A stretch of DNA of 64,000 bases, taken from positions 938,501 through 1,002,500 of the forward strand of contig NZ_RCCC01000001.1 of the NCBI RefSeq assembly GCF_003663825.1, given 5' to 3'. A program made the translations under genes and the position numbers. This stretch comes from Acidovorax sp. 106 (GTDB taxonomy: Bacteria; Pseudomonadota; Gammaproteobacteria; Burkholderiales; Burkholderiaceae_C). Under the pieces are notes generated by a model. It did no database searches. It was not told where the DNA came from and was given only the letters and a program-made list of their open reading frames with translations. Shown here one piece after another: positions 58,378 through 64,000 of this stretch. Position 1 is the stretch's first letter; each line of letters begins with the position of its first letter.

Positions 58378-59286
58378 TCAGCCTGCGCGCTTGGCCAGCA
58401 GGGCGTTCGCGACGCGGGACTGGGGCTTGCGGTCCAGAAAGCCGCTAATGTACGCGCCCGCATCGATGAGGCGGTCGAGGTCAATCCCTGTCTCAACGCC
58501 CATGCCATGGAGCATGTACACCACGTCTTCGGTCGCCACATTGCCCGTGGCGCCCTTGGCATAGGGGCAGCCGCCCAGCCCAGCCACGGACGACTGGAAG
58601 TTCCACACGCCCAGTTCCAGCGCCGCCAGCGTGTTGGACAACGCTTGGCCGTAGGTGTCGTGGAAGTGGCCCGAAACGCCATCGATATCGAAGTGCTGCA
58701 GCGTGGCCTCCAGCGCTTTCTGCACCTTGCGCGGCGTGCCCACGCCAATGGTGTCGGCCACATCCACACGCTGCACGCCAATGCCTTTGAGCAGGCCTGC
58801 CAGGTATGTCACGCGCTCAGGCGCAATATCGCCCTCGTACGGGCAGCCCACGGTGCAGCTCATGGCACCGCGCACACGAATGCCTGCGGCCAGCGCCGCC
58901 GCCACCACGGGCGCAAAGCGCTCGATGCTCTCGGCAATGCTGCAGTTGATGTTGCGCTGGCTGAAGGCCTCGCTGGCGGAGCCGAAGACGACAATCTCGT
59001 CGGGCAGGTCCAACACCGCCGCGTCAAAGCCCTTGAGGTTGGGCGTAAGCACCGAGTACGCCACGCCGCTCTGGCGCGCGATGCCGCTCATCACCTCGTG
59101 GTTGTCGGCCATCTGCGGCACCCATTTGGGGCTCACATAGCTCGTGACCTCGATCTCTTTCAGGCCCGCCTGTTGAAGGCGGTGCACCAGCTCGATCTTC
59201 ACGGCGGCAGGCACCGGGGTCTTTTCGTTCTGCAGGCCGTCGCGGGGGCCAACGTCGATGAGGTGGACGCGGGAGGGAATGCTCAT
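58378..59286 (-). CDS. mvaB: Hydroxymethylglutaryl-CoA lyase
   Basis: 302 residues. It splits HMG-CoA to acetyl-CoA and acetoacetate, the last step of leucine breakdown. Motifs: VHLIDVGPRDGLQNEKTPVP at the start (metal and catalytic Asp/Arg), EVTSYVSPKWVPQMAD, VRGAMSCTVGCPYEGD, GHFHDTYGQALSN (metal His) and AGLGGCPYAKGATGNVATEDV with the conserved catalytic Cys loop. Stands 51 bases upstream of ybaK on the same strand. No other leucine genes are in view. Confidence 0.96.
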   Translation of the reverse strand: MSIPSRVHLIDVGPRDGLQNEKTPVPAAVKIELVHRLQQAGLKEIEVTSYVSPKWVPQMADNHEVMSGIARQSGVAYSVLTPNLKGFDAAVLDLPDEIVVFGSASEAFSQRNINCSIAESIERFAPVVAAALAAGIRVRGAMSCTVGCPYEGDIAPERVTYLAGLLKGIGVQRVDVADTIGVGTPRKVQKALEATLQHFDIDGVSGHFHDTYGQALSNTLAALELGVWNFQSSVAGLGGCPYAKGATGNVATEDVVYMLHGMGVETGIDLDRLIDAGAYISGFLDRKPQSRVANALLAKRAG

Positions 59287-59384
59287 GGGGCTACCAAATG
59301 GGGATCAAGGAATGCCGCCATTGTCTCGCCAGCGCCTCCCCAGGGCCACCTCATATCGTGCCAGACCATTCGCCGGACGCGCCA

Positions 59385-60302
59385 TCAGCCAGTACGGGTG
59401 CCATCACCCTCCACCTCTTGCCGCAGCAGCGCCACCATGGCCTGTGCCGCCAGCGAAAGCGGCCGCCCGCGCAGCGTGATCAACCCGATGGGCCGGTGCA
59501 GCACGGGCGCCTTGAGCGCTCGCGTGACCACCTCGGGCCTGCGCACGACCTGGGCAGCCAGCTCGGGCAGCGCGCTCACACCCAGCCCCGCCGCCACCAT
59601 GGCCGCAATGGTGGCCAGGTGCTCCACCTCGTAGCGGGGTTCAAAGCGGATACGGTGCGTCAGCAAAGCCTCTTGCGCGTACTGCCGCACGCTGGTGCCT
59701 GCGGGCATGGAGATGTGGGGCAGCTCAGCCACATCGGCCCAGGCCACGGCACCGCGCCCCCGGGCCAGGGCGTGCGTGCGCGGCATCAGCAGCACAAACC
59801 GGTCGGACACCAGCGGGGTGTAGTCCAGGTCCGCATAGGCGGGGTTGGCGGCGGTGAGGGCAAAGTCCACCCGCCCGGCGCGCACCATGTCAAACGCGGG
59901 GCCTGCCAGGCTGTCGATCAGCTCCATCTGCACGCCCGGGTGCTGCGCGGCAAACCTTGCAAACGCGCGTGGCACCGCCCCGGCTGCCAGCGACGGCAGC
60001 GCCGCCAGCGCAATGCGGCCCACCTGCAGCTGCGCCACCTCCTGCACGCGGCGTACGGTTTCTTCCATCTGGTGGCGCAGAAACCGCGCCTGCTCGGCAA
60101 ACACCTCGCCCGCCAGCGTGAGCTGCACGGTGCGCGTGGTGCGCTCAAACAAGCGCACGTCCAGCATCTCTTCCAGACGCGCCACTGTGCCTGACACCGC
60201 CGATTGCGACAGGTGCATCTGCAGGGCCGTGCGCCGAAAGCTCAGCGTTTCGGCCAGCGACAGGAAAACGTCTACCTCGCGAGCGGACCAATTGATCTTC
60301 AT
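59385..60302 (-). CDS. LysR family transcriptional regulator
   Basis: 305 residues. N-terminal HTH (VDVFLSLAETLSFRRTALQMHLSQSAVSGTVARLEEMLDVRLFERTTR) and a C-terminal effector domain (from about 90). LysR proteins usually control a divergent operon using one of its intermediates. It is divergent from the dehydrogenase-BKACE-Bug operon with 98 bases between, so it should regulate that operon. The ATG at 60300-60302 has only a weak ribosome site. Confidence 0.95.
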   Translation of the reverse strand: MKINWSAREVDVFLSLAETLSFRRTALQMHLSQSAVSGTVARLEEMLDVRLFERTTRTVQLTLAGEVFAEQARFLRHQMEETVRRVQEVAQLQVGRIALAALPSLAAGAVPRAFARFAAQHPGVQMELIDSLAGPAFDMVRAGRVDFALTAANPAYADLDYTPLVSDRFVLLMPRTHALARGRGAVAWADVAELPHISMPAGTSVRQYAQEALLTHRIRFEPRYEVEHLATIAAMVAAGLGVSALPELAAQVVRRPEVVTRALKAPVLHRPIGLITLRGRPLSLAAQAMVALLRQEVEGDGTRTG

Positions 60303-60329
60303 GGCCGATCAGTCTATCGAAAAAGACGT

Positions 60330-60359
60330 TTGGACCGCGCAATGCTGGGTACCTAGACT
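60330..60359 (+). promoter_or_regulatory. Probable promoter of the dehydrogenase-BKACE-Bug operon
   Basis: TTGGAC (60330-60335) and TAGACT (60354-60359) with 18 bases between, facing the operon. The -35 region is next to an A-rich, LysR-box-like stretch (ATCGAAAAAGACGTTTGGAC); the operator itself is not certain. Confidence 0.45.
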
Positions 60360-60400
60360 GCACTGCAGACAAGTAAGCGATCCAAGAAACAGGAGACATG

Positions 60401-61399
60401 ATGGAAACAAGTTCGCCTCGCAATGCACGCACCGTGGTGGTGGGCGGAGGCACCATGGGGGCCGATGTGGCCGTGGTCCTGGCGCGCGGGGGAGCCCACG
60501 TCACGGTGGTAGACCCGCACACCGACCGCCGCAACCGGCTACTGCCCCACATTGCCCAGGAGCTGGCCGCTGCCGGCCAGGCCGCCCACGCAGGCGCAGT
60601 GCAGGTGTGCGCATCGCTGCAGGAGGTGGACTGGACTGGCGTGGTGCTGGTGGTCGAATGCATCACCGAGCAACTGGCGGCCAAGCAACACCTGTTTGCC
60701 GAGTTAGAAGCCGTGGCCCCCGCCCAGGCCGTGTTGGCCAGCAACAGCTCGGGTTTTCCCATCAGCGCCATTGCCCAGGGGCTGGCCACGGCGCAGCGCA
60801 TGCTGGGCCTGCACTTCTTCATGCCCGCCCACCTGGTGCCGCTGGTGGAGGTGGTGCTGGGCGAGCGCAGCGACCCGGCACTGGGCACCTGGCTGCATGC
60901 CTTTATGCGCGGCTGCGGCAGCGTGCCGGTGCTGGTCAAGAAGGACAAGCCCGGCTTTCTGGCCAACCGCATGCAGCATGCGCTATCTCGCGAGGCGTTT
61001 GCCCTCATCGACGAAGGCATTGCCTCACCGGAGGACGTGGACGCGGCCGTGCGCTTTGGCTTCGGCTTCCGCTTTCTAGCTGCCGGTCCGGTGCTGCAGC
61101 GCGACCATGCCGGCATCGAGGTGCACACCGCCGCAGCAGCCACCATGTACCCCACGCTGTCCAACATCGACGTGCCCGCCCAAGCCCTGCGCGACAAGGT
61201 GGCCCAGGGCCAGCTCGGCATGAAGACGGGCAAAGGCTTCTTCGACTGGCCCGAAGACCGCAAGCAGGCAGAACGCGCGCGCTACGACACTCTGCTGCGC
61301 CAGGGCCTGGCGCTGCTGGCCAGCGAGTTGCCCACCATCGAGCCCCCCACCGATACCCCACACGCTGACACCCCATCGGCCACAGGAGCCCGCGCATGA
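60401..61399 (+). CDS. 3-hydroxyacyl-CoA / beta-hydroxyacid dehydrogenase family protein
   Basis: 332 residues. Rossmann loop VVVGGGTMGADVAVVLARGG near the N-terminus, ECITEQLAAKQHLFAELE, ASNSSGFPISAIAQGL (SS motif), MLGLHFFMPAHLVPLVEVV (with catalytic His in LHFF) and a C-terminal helical domain with GMKTGKGFFDW. The single-domain form occurs in L-carnitine dehydrogenase and 3-hydroxybutyryl-CoA dehydrogenases. The second of two adjacent ATGs (60401) is five bases from AGGAG. It overlaps the BKACE gene by four bases, so it probably makes the beta-keto acid that BKACE cleaves. Confidence 0.88.
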   Translation: METSSPRNARTVVVGGGTMGADVAVVLARGGAHVTVVDPHTDRRNRLLPHIAQELAAAGQAAHAGAVQVCASLQEVDWTGVVLVVECITEQLAAKQHLFAELEAVAPAQAVLASNSSGFPISAIAQGLATAQRMLGLHFFMPAHLVPLVEVVLGERSDPALGTWLHAFMRGCGSVPVLVKKDKPGFLANRMQHALSREAFALIDEGIASPEDVDAAVRFGFGFRFLAAGPVLQRDHAGIEVHTAAAATMYPTLSNIDVPAQALRDKVAQGQLGMKTGKGFFDWPEDRKQAERARYDTLLRQGLALLASELPTIEPPTDTPHADTPSATGARA

Positions 61400-62244
61400 G
61401 TGCATCGCCCATCCCCCAAGACCAGTGGGCCGACCCGCTAATCGTGACCGTAGCGCCCAACGGCGCCTACAAGCAGCCCGCCGACCACCCGGCCGTACCC
61501 ATCACGCCCGCCACGCTGGCCGCCACGGCCAAGGCCTGCCTTCATGCCGGAGCCGCGATGCTGCACATGCACATCCGCGATGCGCAGGGCCGCCACAGCC
61601 TCGATGTGGAGGGCTACCGAGAAGCCCAGCGCGTGGTACGCCAGGCCGTCGGCGATGCCATGGTCATCCAGATCACCAGCGAAGCCGCAGGTGTCTACCA
61701 GGCCCCGGTGCAGATCGCCATGGTCGAAGCACTGCAACCCGAGGCCGTGTCCATCGGCCTGCGTGAGGTGGACAAGCCCGAGATTGGCGAAGCGGGGCTG
61801 CAGCGCTTCTTCACCGGCCTAGCCCAGCGCCGCACCATGGTGCAGGTCATCCTGTATGACGTGGCCGACCTGCGCCGCTGGCAGGCCTTGCGCGCCAGTG
61901 GCGTGGTGCCGGATGCACCGTGGTTCCTGCTGTTCGTGCTGGGCCGCTACAGCGCTGGGCAGACCTCCAGCCCGCGCGACCTACTGCCTTTTCTGAACGC
62001 CCACGAGGGTAATGAGCCCTGGGCCGTGTGCGCCTTCGGTGCCGCAGAAAACGCCTGCGTGGCCGCCGCCGCCGTGTTTGGCGGCCACGCCCGCGTGGGG
62101 TTTGAAAACAACCTGCTGTGCAAGGACGGCAGCACAGCCCCTGACAACGCCGCACTGGTACGCCAGGCGGTGGAAGCCGCGCAGGCGCTGGGCCGCCCGC
62201 TGGCCACTGCCGCCGACATCCGAAAGCGCTTCGGCGCAGCCTGA
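61396..62244 (+). CDS. BKACE family beta-keto acid cleavage enzyme (DUF849)
   Basis: 282 residues. Begins PLIVTVAPNGAYKQPADHPAVPITPATLAATAKACLHAGAAMLHMHIRDAQGRHSLD (HxHxRD metal site), then QITSEAAG, EAVSIGLREV and GFENNLLCKDG near the end, the family landmarks. BKACE enzymes condense a beta-keto acid with acetyl-CoA, using zinc, to give acetoacetyl-CoA or a CoA ester plus a new acid (for example 3-keto-5-aminohexanoate or dehydrocarnitine). The substrate here is not predictable. Translationally coupled to the dehydrogenase. Confidence 0.93.
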   Translation: MSASPIPQDQWADPLIVTVAPNGAYKQPADHPAVPITPATLAATAKACLHAGAAMLHMHIRDAQGRHSLDVEGYREAQRVVRQAVGDAMVIQITSEAAGVYQAPVQIAMVEALQPEAVSIGLREVDKPEIGEAGLQRFFTGLAQRRTMVQVILYDVADLRRWQALRASGVVPDAPWFLLFVLGRYSAGQTSSPRDLLPFLNAHEGNEPWAVCAFGAAENACVAAAAVFGGHARVGFENNLLCKDGSTAPDNAALVRQAVEAAQALGRPLATAADIRKRFGAA

Positions 62245-62306
62245 GAACCGTTATCCAACACCATCAGCCCACATCAGATGGGTTTTTCATCCTCCAGGAG
62301 ACAGAC

Positions 62307-63332
62307 ATGCCCCACTCAACACCTTCACCCTCACTGCGCACCACCCGGCGCGCCCTGTTGCACGCCGCCTGCGCCTTGCCGCTGGCCCTGGGCATTGCAG
62401 GCGCAGCAACTGCCCAAACAGCGACCAACGCCTGGCCCAGCAAGACCATCCGCTTCGTGGTGCCCTACCCGCCCGGCGGCCCTACCGATCTGATGGCGCG
62501 CATGCTGCAACCTGAGCTGCAAAGTCGGCTGGGCGTGACCGTGATCGTGGACAACAAGGGCGGCGCAGGCGGCAACACCGGCAGCGCCGAGGTTGCCAAG
62601 CAAGCCCCTGCCGACGGCCACACGCTGCTGCTGGCAGCCAGCGGCCCCATGGCGGTGAACGCTTCGCTGTACAGCAGCATGCCGTTCAACCCGTTGACCG
62701 ACCTGGCCCCGGTGGTGCAACTGTCCGCCTTTCCGCTGGTGCTCGAAGTACATCCATCGCTCGGAGTGAAAACGCTGGCCGAATTTCTGGCCGTGGCCAA
62801 AGCAGGCAAGCCGGTGCTGAGCTACGCCTCTGCGGGCAATGGCACGCCCCAGCATCTGGCGGGCGAGCTGTTCAACAGCACGCTAGGGGTCAAGCTGGCG
62901 CACATCCCCTACCGGGGTGCAGGCCCCGCACTCAACGACCTGATCGGCGGCCAGGTCAATGTGATGTTCGACATCGTGGGAAGCTCCCTGCCCCATATTC
63001 AGGCGGGCAAGCTAATCCCGCTGGCCGTCACGTCGAGCGAACGCGCCAAGGTACTGCCCAACGTGCCCACCCTGGCCGAAGCTGGTGTGCCCGGCTACCA
63101 GATCACCGGCTGGCATGGCATTGCGGTGCGCGCAGGCACGCCACAGCCCATCATCGACAAGCTCAACACCACGGTCAACGCCATCTTCAAGGAACCCGCC
63201 TTCCGAGCCAAATGGGAAGCCATCGGTACACCTGTGGTGGCAGGCTCAGCGGCGGACTTTGGCGCGCTCATCAAGGCAGATGCACAACGCCTGGGCAAGC
63301 TGGTGCGTGACGCGGGCGTGACGGTGGACTGA
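62307..63332 (+). CDS. Bug-family (TctC) periplasmic binding protein
   Basis: 341 residues. Twin-arginine-like start (TTRRALLHAACALPLALGIAGAATA) then the mature WPSKTIRFVVPYPPGGPTDLMARML, VDNKGGAGGNTGSAEVAKQAPADGHTLL and HIPYRGAGPALNDLIGGQVNVMFDI, Bug signatures. CAGGAGACAGAC precedes the ATG. It lies 62 bases after BKACE, so it likely brings the pathway's substrate, a hydroxy acid, to uptake. It is only distantly similar to the Bug protein at 30595-31557. Confidence 0.93.
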   Translation: MPHSTPSPSLRTTRRALLHAACALPLALGIAGAATAQTATNAWPSKTIRFVVPYPPGGPTDLMARMLQPELQSRLGVTVIVDNKGGAGGNTGSAEVAKQAPADGHTLLLAASGPMAVNASLYSSMPFNPLTDLAPVVQLSAFPLVLEVHPSLGVKTLAEFLAVAKAGKPVLSYASAGNGTPQHLAGELFNSTLGVKLAHIPYRGAGPALNDLIGGQVNVMFDIVGSSLPHIQAGKLIPLAVTSSERAKVLPNVPTLAEAGVPGYQITGWHGIAVRAGTPQPIIDKLNTTVNAIFKEPAFRAKWEAIGTPVVAGSAADFGALIKADAQRLGKLVRDAGVTVD

Positions 63333-63359
63333 CCTGGTCCACTGCGACCGTCGGGGGCT

Positions 63360-64000
63360 TCAGTAACCGCGCGCGGGGTTCACCACGCCCGCCACCGGAT
63401 CGCCCCGCTCTAGCGCCGCCATCTTGCGCGCGATCTGCGCAATGCTCTCCTCACGCAGCGTGCGCGCCGAGGTGTGCGGCGTGACGGTGATGCGCGGATG
63501 CGACCAGAACGCATGGCCTGCGGGCAAGGGCTCGGTGCGGAACACATCGAGCGTGGCACCCGCCACGTGGCCGCTGGCTATGGCGGCGATCAGGTCTTCA
63601 TCCACCAGGTGCGCGCCGCGCGCCACATTGATCACGTAAGCGCCGGGCAACAGGCGACCCAACGTGTCTTTGTTGATGACGTTGGTCGTTTCGGGGGTGA
63701 GGGGCAGCAGGTTGACCAGCACACGGCTGGCGGCCAGAAAGTCGTTGAACTGCTCCGCACCCGTGAAGGCGCGCACACCATCGATGGCCTTGGGGCTGCG
63801 GCTCCAGCCATTGACGGGAAAGTCAAACTGAGCCAACGCCTTGGCCACGCGCTCGCCCAGCACGCCCAGGCCCATCACGCCGATGGGAAAGTCACTGCGC
63901 AGGCGCGGCTTGCGGTAGCCCCAGCGCCCCGCCGCCATGTCGGCCTCGTAGCCGTCGAACTCGCGAAAGTGGCGGATGACCGCGTGGCTCACGTATTCGG
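63360..64000 (-). CDS. ghrA: D-2-hydroxyacid dehydrogenase, glyoxylate/hydroxypyruvate reductase A type (N-terminus outside window)
   Basis: The C-terminal 213 residues are visible; the frame runs on through the window edge (EYVSHAVIRHFREFDGYE is its first visible part), so the start lies beyond 64000. NAD(P)-binding loop VMGLGVLGERVAKAL, then LVNLLPLTPETTNVI, VINVARGAHLVDEDLI with the catalytic Arg, and ITVTPHTSART with the catalytic His, as in GhrA. It reduces glyoxylate or hydroxypyruvate. Convergent with the Bug gene, 27 bases between stops. Confidence 0.9.
   Translation of the reverse strand, partial: EYVSHAVIRHFREFDGYEADMAAGRWGYRKPRLRSDFPIGVMGLGVLGERVAKALAQFDFPVNGWSRSPKAIDGVRAFTGAEQFNDFLAASRVLVNLLPLTPETTNVINKDTLGRLLPGAYVINVARGAHLVDEDLIAAIASGHVAGATLDVFRTEPLPAGHAFWSHPRITVTPHTSARTLREESIAQIARKMAALERGDPVAGVVNPARGY

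Noticed and set aside
57799..59634. 611-codon rightward frame opposite ybaK, mvaB and LysR
   Set aside because: It crosses three real genes and their gaps, and shows no domain or start signal.

Overview
The window reads as a chromosomal segment of a high-GC betaproteobacterium of the Burkholderiales, most likely family Comamonadaceae (Acidovorax-like). The evidence is the ErpA / bactofilin / rpsI-rplM block, an ahcY gene behind an S-adenosylhomocysteine riboswitch, two Bug-type (TctC) binding proteins, a double-length UvrA of about 1950 residues, a 16-strand Omp32-like porin, and a short two-hairpin intergenic repeat that I recall from this family. No rRNA, tRNA, CRISPR array or intact IS was seen. 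The assignment is inference from gene content, not a database match.

Layout. 1-5.2 kb: end of anmK, erpA, a bactofilin, a coiled-coil membrane protein, rpsI-rplM and a membrane Ser/Thr kinase. 5.4-10.6 kb: rlmJ, then a leftward methyl-cycle block (SAH riboswitch-ahcY, tlyA-metF-rlpA). 10.9-12.5 kb: prfC. 12.5-20.7 kb: an accessory, partly AT-rich surface-glycan region with two successive three-part glycosylation cassettes (GT-C enzyme, polyprenyl-phosphate GT2, small flippase), each followed by an OafA-type acyltransferase; the second acyltransferase has an in-frame stop. 20.7-22.8 kb: a decayed and an intact copy of a HAD phosphatase. 23-28.9 kb: sugar uptake locus (ROK regulator, FucU mutarotase, ABC ATPase, permease, binding protein and a divergent PfkB kinase), with an operator-like palindrome at the divergent promoters. 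29-34.9 kb: NYN/OST-HTH protein, Bug protein, and an Lrp / ornithine cyclodeaminase / CtlX set that would turn citrulline into ornithine and proline.

35.4-38.2 kb holds the most unusual gene: one membrane-anchored protein with a complete NodB polysaccharide deacetylase, a caspase (C14) domain with His and Cys present, an EF-hand-like loop and C-terminal TPRs. Then come a lipoprotein, the tandem-fused UvrA (39.0-44.9 kb), two paralogous amino-acid-type binding proteins, a small membrane protein with an MHS transporter, and DUF485-ActP acetate uptake. A porin is flanked by two small palindromic elements that are each bordered by CTAG. An exonuclease plus DUF294 signalling pair follows, then a DsbA-like isomerase, DUF1289, YbaK, HMG-CoA lyase, LysR and a divergent catabolic operon (3-hydroxyacyl dehydrogenase, BKACE, Bug). 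The window ends inside a hydroxyacid dehydrogenase.

A theme across the window is a dispersed two-hairpin repeat, seven copies, all in the same orientation. It does not stay intergenic: one copy is read in frame at the joint between the two halves of UvrA, one supplies the stop codon of CtlX, one supplies the premature stop of the decayed HAD gene, and one encodes the N-terminus of the DUF1289 protein.
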